This document shows positions 21,370 to 31,240 of a stretch of 64,000 bases of DNA, in pieces (position 1 is the first letter of the stretch; each line of letters starts with the position of its first letter). The notes under the pieces were generated by a model. That model was not told where the DNA came from. It was given only the letters and a program-made list of their open reading frames with translations, and did no database searches. The position numbers and the translations under genes are program-made. Source of the DNA: Synanceia verrucosa (Eukaryota > Chordata > Actinopteri > Perciformes > Synanceiidae); the NCBI GenBank assembly GCA_029721515.1, contig CM056550.1, positions 11,391,431-11,455,430 on the forward strand, given 5' to 3'.

Positions 21370-21412
21370 GATGGTTTATGTGTTTAATAAACCAGCTAAA
21401 GTAATCTGAATC

Positions 21413-22092
21413 AAGGCTGGAATATACTCCTCCGACTACGTGTCGTTATCCGACTCCGTAGCTATGGAGACCCCTCGAGCCCTCACAGTTCTCCGTCGTG
21501 ATGCGTGTTGTGCACCCATGCGGTGAAATGCACCGCCTCGGAAAGTGAAGAAATTTGCCTTAATATTGCAGATAAAAGCAGGAGAAAATACTATTTTATA
21601 ATTTAATTATTTGTGAGGGAGATAGAAGAGTAGAACATTGGTTGCTTTCAGTATTTAAAACTCCTCTTCCTCTTTCTTCTCAACACAAAATCGGATAAGA
21701 GCGAACACAAACCAACAACTTTCAGTATGTTCTGTGGAAATATACCCCAGCCATAATTATTAAATGAGTTAAATGGATTTTTTGAGCAGGTTTAATGTGT
21801 TTGACTTGCCTTTCACAAGGCTAATCAATACTTTAGTTCCTGTCCTGTCTGCGCTGCTGCAGAGATGACCTGTCTGTCTGTTTCTGTGTAGGGAGAGGGG
21901 CTGCATTTCACAACAGGGGTGTAACTAGAGGACCAATCACAGCCCTTGTCGTCTCCATCTTCCCTTGACGGATTGACGGACAGTTAAAAAAAATTCCTGC
22001 GCCTGGCGAGGATGGAGAGGCTCTCTGTCAGGCTCGCAGAGGGCTCTCCGTATCTACGTACGGCACTTTACGGAGTACTATAAGTTGGCCTT
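21413..22092. mobile_element. Inverted-repeat MITE (hAT-like?)
   Basis: Left end AAGGCTGGAATATACTCCTC and reversed right end AAGGCCAACTTATAGTACTC are imperfect inverted repeats. A truncated relative in reverse orientation starts at 48842. It was inserted beside a tRNA-Asn-flank duplication. No transposase. Confidence 0.65.
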
Positions 22093-22391
22093 CAGTAACT
22101 TGGCTTTGTGATCAAGAGGTAACCCTAACCCAGGTAAGATGGTTTATGTGCTGAATTAACCAGAAGAAGTGATCTGAATGAGTAACCTGCGTTGTGTGAT
22201 CAGCAGCTAAAATCAGTAATATTCACTAATTTAGCTAATGAAGATTGAGAGAAGCTGTATTAAAATGCCGTGTTAAAATAGTCTTTTCAACTAAGAGTTA
22301 CTTTCATCAAAGTTATGGAGCAGCTCCTCTAAAGTTTACTGAGAACCAAGGCAGCTAGCTTAGTTAGCAGCTTCATCCAGGTCCTATGGGG

Positions 22392-22545
22392 GGGTGGCTG
22401 TAGCTCAGTGGGTAGAGTGGTCGCCTTTCAACTCCCCTGCTCCACAACAAGTTGTTTTGTCCTTGAGCAAGACAGTTGCTCCCCAGGCGCCTTACTGTAG
22501 GCAGCCAACTGCTCCTTTATGGGATGGGTAAAATGCACAGGTTGA
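22392..22545 (+). mobile_element. tRNA-headed SINE, partial
   Basis: Begins with GGCTGTAGCTCAGTGGGTAG, an A-box-bearing tRNA-like head common in fish SINEs, then CCTTGAGCAAGACA. The anticodon/T-arm part is disrupted, and the element is cut by the next repeat. Confidence 0.65.
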
Positions 22546-22559
22546 ATTTCATCTATGTA

Positions 22560-22800
22560 TCGCAGGGCACTTAGAGACAGACAACCACTCACACTCACAT
22601 TCACAACTACGGTCAATTTAAATCAGCCAATTAACCTAATCCCCATGCATTTTTGTGGATGGTGGGAAGCCAGAGTACCCACCAACCCACCCATACACTG
22701 GGAGAACATATTCACACAGAAAGGCCCCAGTCGGGAATCAAACCCTTTACTTACTTGTTCTGAGGCAACAGTGCTAACCACTACACCACTGTGCCCCCCA
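22560..22800 (-). mobile_element. tRNA-like dispersed repeat, reversed
   Basis: On the minus strand it reads GGGGCACAGTGGTGTAGTGG, then a GTTAGCAC head and the following GGGTACTC...CTTCCCAC-type block. A plus-strand relative is at 54569-54740. Contains no gene. Confidence 0.7.
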
Positions 22801-23094
22801 CTGGAGAGATTTTAAACAGTCACAACTGCCGGGTCTTGGATTTGAATGGCCGTGTTGACAAATGTGAGGAAACAAAGAAGGAAAAGTGGTTCCAAGTCAA
22901 AGGATGGGTTACATGTAGTGCATTGGAGTCAGATGTACTTATGTTGAACAATGAATAATAGTCAATGGTCAACATTTTCTATCCTTTGCACAGCATACAC
23001 ACTCAAATGCTTTGTAGTAGTCAGTACTTTTTTGTGTTTTCTATTCTAATTCCTCCTGGAGATTGATGACATTAATGTCCCTCCCTCTCACATG

Positions 23095-23325
23095 CTGAAC
23101 TTGCGCTAATTCCTCTGTATAAAGAATTACCATGTAGCTCCTCCTAGCTTCTCTAATCTCATGCTCCACTTTCACAGACTATAGAAGTCCATGTAAACAC
23201 AAAGTAGAAGTTATCCTGAATTGTGAGTCATCAGAGAATGTTGTTGAGGCTGAGTAGTTCAGACAATGACTTGCAAATCCATAGTTCTCTGCCAGCAAGG
23301 GTTCAAATCCTAGCATACATTAGTT
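23095..23325. pseudogene. Decayed Ala(AGC)-Ser tRNA cassette
   Basis: Minus-strand GAGGAATTAGC near 23105-23115 is the start of a tRNA-Ala. A plus-strand class II remnant at about 23240-23322 has GGCTGAGTAGTTC, a CTCTGC variable-arm motif and GGGTTCAAATCC. This is the reversed arrangement of the Ser/Ala pair at 12.3-12.5 kb. Neither part is functional. Confidence 0.5.
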
Positions 23326-23455
23326 TATCATTGATCATGGACTGCAAATCTATTGTGCTCTGTACAGGTGGGTTCATTGTTGTTGCATTAATGTTCACAT
23401 CAGTCTGCTGAGTTTACGTTATTAAGGTTTGCGTGGAGGTGGTGTGCTTCTTGTA

Positions 23456-23528
23456 GGTTTCATAGTGTAGTGGTTATCACGTCTGCTTTACACGCAGAAG
23501 GTCCTGGGTTCAAACCCCAGTGAAACCA
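23456..23528 (+). tRNA. tRNA-Val-TAC: tRNA-Val(TAC)
   Basis: Decodes GTA-type valine codons. All stems pair: acceptor GGTTTCA/TGAAACC, anticodon TCTGC/GCAGA around TTTACAC (TAC), T arm CTGGG/CCCAG with TTCAAAC, discriminator A. A box TAGTGTAGTGG and B box GGTTCAAACCC are intact. No TTTT terminator lies directly after it, but CTTTTCTTC follows within about 15 bases. A headless SINE piece begins about 45 bp downstream. Confidence 0.93.
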
Positions 23529-23571
23529 TAGCTTTTCTTCTGTGGTGAACAGCAACAAACATATTAAAGGT

Positions 23572-23750
23572 TTGTGTGGACTGGTAGCTGGAGATGTGGC
23601 AGATCCTCCTCCTGTGCACTGCTGGGGTTCCCTTGAGCAAAGCAGCGAACCCTCAACTCTTCTGGGGTTCTTATATGTCAACGTCTCCCTCTGACATGTC
23701 TCCGTTCATGCATGTGTATTGGTTGTATATAAGTTGTGTGTTTTAAACCC
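23572..23750 (+). mobile_element. SINE body without its tRNA head
   Basis: Matches the body of the SINE at 47699-48055 (GTGGACTGGTAGCTGGAGA, CCTTGAGCAAAGCAGCGAAC) but lacks the tRNA-like head. It follows the tRNA-Val gene. Confidence 0.65.
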
Positions 23751-24319
23751 TTGTGTGCAGTTTGTTTAAAAAAAAAGAAACAAGCGACACTACTTTCTTC
23801 ATCGTAGTTCATCTTCTAACTTAATTGTAATGTCACTGTAAAACCACAGAATTTTCTGATGACCTCATGCTGATCCATATGCAATGAGAAATTCCATAAT
23901 TACAATAGAACACATCAAATCAAATCTCTGTGAGGGCAGAGAGGGAACATTTACTGTGGAGCAGAAGGTCTCAGGTTCAATCTCCACCTGTGGCATGAAT
24001 CTGCATCGAAGGGACTGAAGGTTTCTGTATTTTAACTCAATGCAGACTCTGTCCCAATTCCCATCTGATGTTCACAATCATTCCACATTCAGCTGCTGAA
24101 CATGTTATGAAGGATCATGACCTTGAGAAATGCTGACCTTCACAGCATATCATTTACTTAGATCCTACATACAGTACACAGGGCTCAAGCATCAGATGCT
24201 TTAGTTATCCAACAGCTGACTAGTTCAATATTTCTGCATCAAAGATCACAAGTTCAGTAATCTGTACCATGTGAAAGTAATGCCACCTCCATAGTTTGTA
24301 GGTGATACTGCATGAAAGG

Positions 24320-24388
24320 GACTCTGTGGTGCAATGATTAGTGAGCCTGACTCCAGATCAGAAGGTTTTGTGTTCACATCAAAGTCAT
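24320..24388 (+). pseudogene. tRNA-Trp(CCA) pseudogene
   Basis: Shares GACTCTGTGGTGCAATG and the CTGACTCCAGATCAG anticodon arm with the copy at 16191. The D loop is altered and the T arm is shortened, so it is not expected to fold. Confidence 0.75.
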
Positions 24389-24649
24389 TATTTCTGCTGA
24401 AATTATATCTGGATCAATATAGTATCTATTTAATAACAGTGTAAATACACATAACGCTGTACATTTTACAATGTGCAAAGATTATTCATACTTAAAAACA
24501 AACACTTAAAAACAAATAAAACTACCCATTCAGAAGTGTATACTAGTTCTTCTCCATGACTGCAGGAGGAAGCGGCTGTATTGTTCAAATGGCACAGTGA
24601 GTGCCAACAGAGCCTCTCCTTTAAAGTGAATATAAGAAGTGTTAAAGAC

Positions 24650-24701
24650 AACAGTGTCTCATACATGCAAAGCACAGGCTCTACCACTGAGCTACATCCC
24701 C
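24650..24701 (-). pseudogene. tRNA-Ala(TGC) 5'-half remnant
   Basis: Minus strand GGGGATGTAGCTCAGTGGTA and the TTTGCAT loop are present, but the T arm has been replaced. It complements the 17094 remnant, which kept only the 3' half. Confidence 0.7.
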
Positions 24702-24823
24702 TGTGATGCTTCAGCAAACCACCATACTACCGATCACTGTTGAAAAGTCGGCCATACATGACTCTCCTGCTTACTTTCAGACAAAATAAAAGCAACATTA
24801 TACTATCACTGAAGAAAAGGACT

Positions 24824-24900
24824 GTGATTGCTGGGAATCAAACTCAAGTGCTTGGAAGGCAGCTATGTTCACCACTATCACTATCACTACCACCATCATG
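24824..24900 (-). pseudogene. tRNA-Gly(TCC) with an expanded D loop
   Basis: Minus strand keeps GCTGCCTTCCAAGC (anticodon TCC) and the T arm, but TAGTGA is repeated in the D arm, so the A box is broken. The acceptor ends are those of the 13420 copy. Confidence 0.75.
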
Positions 24901-25117
24901 GGTCAAAAAGACAGTTTCCACAAAGTCTGCAATTTATCTGTACATCGAGACAAAAAAACACTAATTACAAGTACTGGGTACAAATACTAGGTGCACAGTT
25001 TCTAGATGGTTAGATTTCTGGCTTACGTCCACTGGATAACATTCCAGTTGTTTTTTTTTCTGATATGACTTGAAGGATGCTGTCGTCTCTGGTAAATTGA
25101 AGAGTGCATGTGCAAAT

Positions 25118-25199
25118 ATGCATATGGCTGAGTGGTTAAGGTGATGGACTAAAAATCCATTGGGGTCTCCCTGCGCAGATTTGAATTCTGCCCATAACA
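25118..25199 (+). pseudogene. tRNA-Ser pseudogene with an AAA anticodon loop
   Basis: Serine tRNA order with TGGCTGAGTGGTTAAGG and GGGGTCTCCCTGCGCAG. The loop CTAAAAA has lost the G of AGA, and the acceptor halves no longer pair. First member of the local serine array. Confidence 0.7.
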
Positions 25200-25521
25200 G
25201 TAGAGTTCATTGTATTATGGGACATATTCACGACCCAGGTAGACTGGCTCTTCTGTCTCTTCTTGGGTGCAGGTGACCATTACTAGTCTTAGCGTGCTGA
25301 ATTTTGGCTGTGATTTCACCATATGAGGCCTGAAAGTTTGTAACGCTGCATTCAGACGTGTAGGAGGCAGTGTGGCAACAATACTGTGTAGCTCTTTGCG
25401 CATCTCCTGCTGTAGTTAACATCTCTGACTGGACAGTAGTTTTCTGATGGAGCTGCCACAGATTGCGCAGTGCCTCTCACTCTTCCCTTTCCAAAAGTGG
25501 CAATTTTTTACTTCGTTGTGA

Positions 25522-25593
25522 GCGATGGTGGTATAGTGGTGAGCATAGCTGCCTTCCAAGCAGTTAACCTGGGTTGGATTCCCAGCCATCGCA
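25522..25593 (+). tRNA. tRNA-Gly-TCC: tRNA-Gly(TCC), one invariant base changed
   Basis: Acceptor GCGATGG/CCATCGC is perfect, the D arm TGGTATAGTGGTGAGCA is standard, and the anticodon arm GCTGC/GCAGT surrounds CTTCCAA (TCC). The T stem CTGGG/CCCAG is perfect. The T loop reads TTGGATT, so invariant C56, which pairs with the D loop and is part of the B box, is G. Transcription or tertiary folding may be weak. I list it as a probable gene with doubt. Confidence 0.7.
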
Positions 25594-25713
25594 GGGGCTT
25601 TAGTCTTTGGTAAATTCTGTAGTGTACATGAAAATACCTTTTCTTACTTACGTCCACTGGATAAGGTTCAAATTATCTTTATTTTTTGCAATATGGTGGC
25701 AAGAATACAGTTG

Positions 25714-25795
25714 GTTGTCATGGCGGAGTGGTTGAGGTGAAGGACTAGAAATCCATTGGGGTCTCCCCACGCAGGTTGGAATCCTGCTGACGACG
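25714..25795 (+). tRNA. tRNA-Ser-AGA: tRNA-Ser(AGA), probably decaying
   Basis: Complete 82-base class II layout with CTAGAAA loop (AGA), variable arm GGGTCTCCCC and paired acceptor GTTGTCA/TGACGAC. It has an A-A mismatch in the anticodon stem, an altered D arm (GCGGAG) and the same C56-to-G change in the T loop (TTGGAAT) as the Gly copy just upstream. Probably a dying gene. Confidence 0.6.
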
Positions 25796-26316
25796 GTAAA
25801 GTTTGTTGAATTGTGGGACATATTCATTACCCAGGTAGGCTGGCTCTCTTGTCCCTTCTTAGCTGCAGGTGATGGTGAAAGACCTTGTGAGGTTGTCAGA
25901 CATGTTGCACCACAGAATGTGGTAGTCCATGTGGTGGGCCTTCTCAAGTCAACAACGGTCTCTGTAATGTTGTTGACATTGAGAGATTGGTAAACAGAAT
26001 ATAATGAGGCTCTTCCATTGATGTTTTGGCCGCATGAAGTCAAACCATGCTGTGTTGACTTGGGTGACCATTACTAGTCTTAGCGTGCTGAATTTTGGCT
26101 GTGATTTCACCATATGTGGCCTAAAGTTTGTAACGCTGCATTCAGACGTACAGGAGGCAGAGTGGCCACAATACTGTGTAGCTCTTTGAACATCTCCTGC
26201 TGTAGTTTACATGCTCATCTCTGACTGGATGGTAGTTTTCTGATGGAGGTGCCACAGTTTGCAGAGTGCCTCTCACTCCTCCCTTTCCAAAAGTGGCATT
26301 TTTTTCTGCCGTATGA

Positions 26317-26386
26317 GCAATGGTGGTATAGTGGTGAGTGGTGGTATAGTGGTGAGCGTAGCTGGGTTTGATTCCCGGCCATCACA
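26317..26386 (+). pseudogene. tRNA-Gly with duplicated D arm and no anticodon arm
   Basis: The D-arm segment GTGGTATAGTGGTGAG is present twice in tandem, and the anticodon arm is missing. The T arm (CTGGGTTTGATTCCCGG) and acceptor 3' end remain. Cannot form a tRNA. Confidence 0.85.
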
Positions 26387-26505
26387 GGGGCTTTCATCTT
26401 TGGTCAATTCAATGCACGTGGAAACTCTTTTTCTTGCGCACGGCCACCGGATAACATTCACATTATCTTTATTTTTTCCCATATGATGGCAAGAATTGCG
26501 TAAGT

Positions 26506-26587
26506 TGTCGTGGCCGAGTGGTCAAGGCGATGGACTAGAAATCCATTGGGGTCTCCCCGCGCAGGTTCGAATCCTGCCGACAACGAT
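26506..26587 (+). tRNA. tRNA-Ser-AGA: tRNA-Ser(AGA), intact
   Basis: Decodes TCT-type serine codons. Acceptor GTTGTCG/CGACAAC, D arm GCCGAGTGGTCAAGGC, anticodon stem ATGGA/TCCAT around CTAGAAA (AGA), variable arm GGGTCTCCCC, T arm GCAGG/CCTGC with TTCGAAT, discriminator G. All invariant bases are present. It is the best copy of the local array and the likely functional source. Confidence 0.95.
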
Positions 26588-26938
26588 AGTGTTTGTTGAA
26601 TTATGGAACATATTCACTACCCAGGTAGGCTGGCTCTCCTGTCCCTTCTTGGCTGCAGGTGTTGATGGCCTGAAAGTTTGTAATGCTGCATTCAGATGTG
26701 TAGGAGGCAATGTGGCCTCAATACTGTGTAGCTCTTTGAACATCTCCTGCTGTAGTTAACATGCTCATCTCTGACTGGACGTAGTTTCAATTGTCTTTTT
26801 TTCTGATATGTCTTGAAGGATGCCGTAGTCTTTGGTAAAGTTAATGGTGCACGCGCAAATATCTTTTCTTGCATATGTCCACTGGCTAACGTTCAAATTA
26901 TCTTTATTTTTTGTGATATGATGGGAGGGCTGCAGTAG

Positions 26939-27020
26939 GTTGTCGTGGCCAAGTAGTTAAGGCAATGAGCTAGAAATCCAGTGCAGTTTTCCTGTGCACG
27001 TTTGAATCCTACCAACAATG
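26939..27020 (+). pseudogene. tRNA-Ser(AGA) pseudogene
   Basis: Aligns end to end with the intact copy and keeps GTTGTCGTGGCC and the AGA loop, but the anticodon stem, the variable arm (CAGTTTTCCTG) and the T stem carry mismatches. Confidence 0.8.
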
Positions 27021-27493
27021 GTAAATTATTTTGACATAGCATAAATAGCTTTTAGTTCTAACTGTATTCATAACAGATATAAACCGTACAGACAGATAAA
27101 TAAAATGAGTTTCAATATTGTGAGTAAACATGAACATAGAGATGCTTTTGGAGCCGACTCTGAAAAGAGACAAACTTCCCATCATTAATCAGCATCCACA
27201 TGAATGCTGTCTGCTTAGATTTAGGATGAAGGGCTTGGTCTGCTCCTCTGCTATGAAAATCTTTTTCATCAAATGTTAAAAAAGAGTCAACCGGACTTGT
27301 TTGAGGTTAGGTTTAACGTTAGGAGTCATTACCATTACTGTAGGAGTTGCTGTCCACCCACCCTTATGAAAGCTGTTAAGGTGATCTGCACTCAGGTGTG
27401 AATGGATACTGTGGTTTCTGGGGATGGAGGTCAATACTGAGATGTAAGTGGCTGATAGATGGTGTCATAGTCCTCCTCCTCTGTTCAGAGATC

Positions 27494-28950
27494 TGGAGTG
27501 CGTTTCCCAAAACGTTCGTTGCTAACTTTGTTAGCTACTTCCTACGTTCGAACGATGGATCTACGACACAGGTGTTTCCCAACAGCATCGTCCGAACGAC
27601 GCAACTTCCGATGTTTACAACTAACGTAGTCCGATGCATCGTTGAACGATAGAAGTGTTTCCCAAAAGCTTAGTTGGAACGATGCATCGTAAGTTGCATC
27701 GGAAAGTTGTGTCATTCAAACGAATAGCATGGAGCTGTCGTTGAATGTTCGTTCAGGTGACGTCATGTCCTCTTCTTCTTCTTGGGGCTTGAAATGTCAG
27801 GATTAGACACCCTGTGATCCATGATCCCCCCTACAGCATGAATGAAGGATGTCACTTTAACTTTCACCTCACAGTTGAGGTGAAAAGACGCAAGTTATGT
27901 TTTAAAAACCAATGTTTGTGTAGCCCCAGAAGTTTCAGATTACAACGTAAATAGTCTACTATTAAATAATTATATTATATTATATTATTAGATAGATAGA
28001 TAGATAGATAGATACTTTATTCATCTCACAGAGAAGTTCACAATTCCAGCAGCTTGAAAGATGGAAACACACAGGGACATGCAGGGGTCAGGAGAATAAA
28101 AATAAAATAAGAGATAAAGTACCAAACTGTATACTGTAATAGATACATAAGAGGAATGCAAGGTGCAGATTATGATAAAATATTATAATAGATAATATTA
28201 TGAGGTGCAATTTTTGATAAACTATGAGATAAAAAAGAAAAACAGAAATATCAGTCTGACAGTTACAGTGCAGTTGCAAATGACAGTATGTAACATACAG
28301 TTACACATAAGATTTCTAACTGAAAAAAATTCATCATTAAAGCAGTCCAATTGAATAAGGTAGTGACCAACAATTGATGAACAAGTGATGTTAAATCTTC
28401 ACAAATATTGCTATCTGCCAGCAAAAGTAAAACATCGTATCGTATGAACCCATGCCTAACTAAATGCCATAACGACACACTGCAGTGCCAACACTCTAAC
28501 CACTGTCCTGTCCCACCACAGAGGACGACAGGAGTTGTAGGTATATATAGATGTAAATATTTTATGTCTTCAATTTATTACGATTATATGAAAGAAACTA
28601 CATTCAGTTCTTGCTTTCAACGAGAAGGGAACATGATCACGTTGATGAATACTTCCCAAAGTTGCTAAATATGTCACACTGGCTTAATGGAAATAAAACT
28701 ATGTTTCTGTAGTTTACACGATTTCAGCAACAAATGCATCCGAGTGCTCTCCGAACGCTTCCGAAACATCTGGAAACTGTGTCGTTCGGATGACGGAAGT
28801 TCAAACTAACGTTGTTCCAACTTACATAGTACGACGGTAGTTCGAGATTTTTGGGAAACAGTCGGAAAGGGGAAGTTTGGTCGTTCGGAAGTACTACGTA
28901 CTACCGTGGTTTCATGCTAACTTCCGTCATTATTTGGGAAATGCACCCCA
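27494..28950. mobile_element. DNA transposon with GTTTCCCAAA-type ends
   Basis: Left TGGAGTGCGTTTCCCAAA and reversed right TGGGGTGCATTTCCCAAA form inverted ends, with related GAACGATGC/GTCGTTCGG motifs further in. No transposase is seen. It carries a nested LINE tail (27985-28210) and separates two parts of a dispersed repeat. Superfamily uncertain (Harbinger-like is possible). Confidence 0.65.
27985..28210 (-). mobile_element. LINE 3' end with ATCT tail, reversed
   Basis: Minus strand ends GAATAAAGTATCTATCTATC, the L2-style 3' end. Only the 3' UTR is present. Confidence 0.7.
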
Positions 28951-29319
28951 GAACTATTGCTGTGGTGCGAACCGAGCTCCAGGCTTCCGGTAGCTGTAGT
29001 ACTAACGCTACAGGGTAAAAACAGAGTAAAAACAGCCTCCTGTGCTCATTGAAGCAGCCAACAACAGAGCAGCTGCCATGCTTTGCTCCTAACTTTCTTG
29101 ATTTGTTTGTGAAAGTTAGCGGGGAGCAGGCTCAAAGTGATGTACTGGACAGGTGTGGGGAGGTTCTATGCAAAATTCCTAGCTCCTGACGTCAGGAACC
29201 ATGGGAAATTAAAACAGCTTACAGCAGCATACCGTTCTTGACAGAAAGCTACTCAAAGAAAACTCATGGATGTTTTTTTTTTTTTTTTTTCGTGTTTGGA
29301 GTGTTTATAAGAACAGCAG
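28951..29319. repeat. Dispersed repeats before block B
   Basis: 28951-29135 matches 19325-19545. After it comes unassigned sequence ending in a T run (about 29273-29290). No gene seen. Confidence 0.6.
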
Positions 29320-29897
29320 TGTAACATAAATAGTGTAGAGCAAATTAGTCAATCATTAATTAATATCAAATTAGGTATTTATGAACAATATCTTTAAGTT
29401 ATTGATCATAAACCAAAAATTGCCTTTAACAGTAGAAATTATCAGGGCGCCACCCAGTTTTGCTAAAACAGGGAAAACTTGTGAATTTGACATTAATTAA
29501 TAGAGTCTCTTAATCTCAGGGTGCTACAGAGTTCTTGACCTAGTGTACAGTGATTCAATTACTTTATATACACACACAAATCAAATAACCAAGTTCTTTA
29601 TAAATGAGATGTTTATTTGACAAACTATAACCAGACTACTACTGTAAAAGAAAATAACTAACAATAAATGATTAGTTTGACAAACTAAATGACCAGACTA
29701 CTAACAGATATAATAAAATAGAAAAATACAACGAGAATAAAGGAAGATTGATGGAAGGGACATGGCATTGACTCACTGTGACAAAAATGGAATGAATGAT
29801 TAAACAAAGGCAAAGTTCAAAGGATGAATATCTGATTAATTAATTCAATGTGACCAGTTAAATTCAGTGGTGGTTATCTAGACCAAATTAAGAATTA

Positions 29898-29902
29898 GGC
29901 TG
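29898..29902. repeat. ERV target-site duplication, left
   Basis: GGCTG precedes the 5' LTR and is repeated after the 3' LTR at 36219-36223. Block A has GGCTG once at the empty site. Confidence 0.93.
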
Positions 29903-30428
29903 TGTTGGAAATTGTACATAAGTTATCTCATGTAATCCTTCACTGATCTAAAAACTAGACAATCATGCTTGTAATTAATGTTGCTTTGCTTGCAAAGCTT
30001 GCTGTTGTTGTACAAGTGTCTTAACAGTTGCTGTGAGAAAGAGGAAGCTTCAGAGATGCAGCGTCAAAGGAAGATGGATCCACAAGACACTGACAACAGG
30101 AAACAGAAGCTGCCTGTAAGACCACAGGACAGAAGAATAAGTCTAGACCGGCTCAAGTTTTAAAACATCAGCAAGAATACACATATAGGACACACACACA
30201 CATTAGTAGTGGAGGAGCTGACTCACTTCCCCCTTCCTTTAGTCAGCTCCCCCATTGGTTGTATCTAGGGCCTTCCTACAGAATAAAGAGAAAGGGAGCA
30301 CAGAGAAGGACTTTAGAGTAGTGAGAAGTCTGTGAGCCTTCTCTTGCTCTCCTTGTACAAGTTTCAAAACCAATTTGCCGTCTCTTGTCTGTTATTGATA
30401 AATGTCTTTTGCCTTTTAGAACCTGACA
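29903..30428 (+). repeat. ERV 5' LTR
   Basis: 526 bp, TGTTGGAA...CCTGACA. Supplies promoter and RNA processing signals. An AATAAAG at 30282-30287 can be read as a polyadenylation signal or a TATA-like box. I see no base difference from the 3' LTR, which implies recent insertion or gene conversion. Confidence 0.95.
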
Positions 30429-30433
30429 TTTCT

Positions 30434-30451
30434 TGGGGGCTCGTCCGGGAT
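30434..30451 (+). promoter_or_regulatory. Primer binding site, tRNA-Pro type
   Basis: TGGGGGCTCGTCCGGGAT matches the 3' end of tRNA-Pro, the primer for minus-strand DNA synthesis in many gammaretroviruses. It starts five bases after the LTR end, slightly more than the usual two. Confidence 0.95.
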
Positions 30452-30481
30452 CCCAATACTGCCTGACGATTCCAGAGGACG

Positions 30482-30488
30482 GGTAAGA
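30482..30488 (+). promoter_or_regulatory. Candidate splice donor in the leader
   Basis: GGTAAGA in the leader soon after the primer site, a position where retroviruses place the donor for env mRNA. No acceptor was identified with confidence. Confidence 0.35.
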
Positions 30489-31057
30489 CGACAGCTTAAG
30501 ACCGTGGCCACGGCAACCTAGACCCTTTCCGGGAGCTGGCCTCCTCCCGTCGTCTGGGGTCCGACGGCTGACGGGATTCCGACAGGAGACGTAAATTGGT
30601 GAGCATACTTTTCCTTTAAAAAGGGAAAAAGTAAAACTGAAGGAGTCACGTCCGTCGGAGTAAAATAGGTACTGAAGTCGGCTTTAGGTTACAACGCCTG
30701 ATAATAGTTGTGTTAAATTAAAAGAGTAGTACCTAAATAGGTGACGAGGCCTGATAATACTCGTGAGTAAAACCCTGAATATCCTAGGCACTGGCAGGTA
30801 AATAAATAACGGGGAGTGACTCCAGTGAATGTGTGAGTGAATGGGAAGGTAATTCCACTAGGAATTCTTCCATACTAAAACAGTAAGGATCAAACGGTGG
30901 GCCTCAGAGGAAGCACAGGCAAGAATTCTCCACTCTCAGAAGAGAGTTGAAGTGAGAATTACCTCTGGAGGTTAATTAAAACTGCCGTCTTACTGAAGAG
31001 AAATTCAGTCTGTAGGACACCCTAGGTGCATAAGACTGAACCAAAACAGAGATTAAA

Positions 31058-31240
31058 ATGGGGCAGAGTAATACTAAAACAGATCCTTTTAAGGGGTTGG
31101 AGAGTAATGACTGGAAAGTAATGCAAGCGAAAGGACCAGATCATGTCCAATTTCTACAATTGTGGCAACAACAGTTTGGTTATACGGGACAGTTAAACAC
31201 CAAGGCTTTAACTAAATTACAGGAAGATATTCAAAAGTGA
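31058..31240 (+). pseudogene. gag: ERV gag, matrix N-terminal stub
   Basis: Starts MGQSNTKTDP in good context. The Gly2 after Met is the expected myristoylation site that brings Gag to the membrane. The frame stops after 60 codons at a TGA. Directly after it the coding resumes in another frame with a charged, Glu/Lys/Arg-rich run (about 31239-31330), consistent with a single-base shift near 31238. The long leader (about 600 nt) ahead of it is intact enough to carry packaging signals, but I cannot show this. Confidence 0.85.

Larger units (their letters stand above)
24510..24945 (-). repeat. Inverted copy of the 13.4-kb tRNA duplicon
   Basis: Reverse complement of about 13365-13805, with both tRNA remnants and the intergenic sequence in order. 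Confidence 0.85.
25210..27225 (+). repeat. Tandem array of Gly(TCC)-Ser(AGA) units
   Basis: Two Gly-Ser pairs recur with about 795-bp spacing (25522/25714 and 26317/26506), with further Ser copies before and after. Flanking blocks such as TGTAGCTCTTTG and CATCTCCTGCTGTAG recur at about 25385, 26178 and 26728. One Ser copy is perfect and the others are decayed. The final flank (27040-27225) is also found after the serine tRNA at 48.3 kb. Confidence 0.85.

Noticed and set aside
23925..24000. GAAGGTCTCAGGTTCAATCTCC as a tRNA 3' end
   Set aside because: Only a B-box-like stretch; no acceptor, D or anticodon arm upstream.
25210..27225. Tandem units as a CRISPR array or a 5S rRNA cluster
   Set aside because: Unit length is about 795 bp with tRNA genes inside; no short direct repeats with spacers and no 5S sequence. 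The organism is also a fish.
29978..30163. 61-codon frame in each LTR as an accessory gene
   Set aside because: It has no ATG at the annotated start, and identical copies are only due to the LTR repeat. No recognisable motif.
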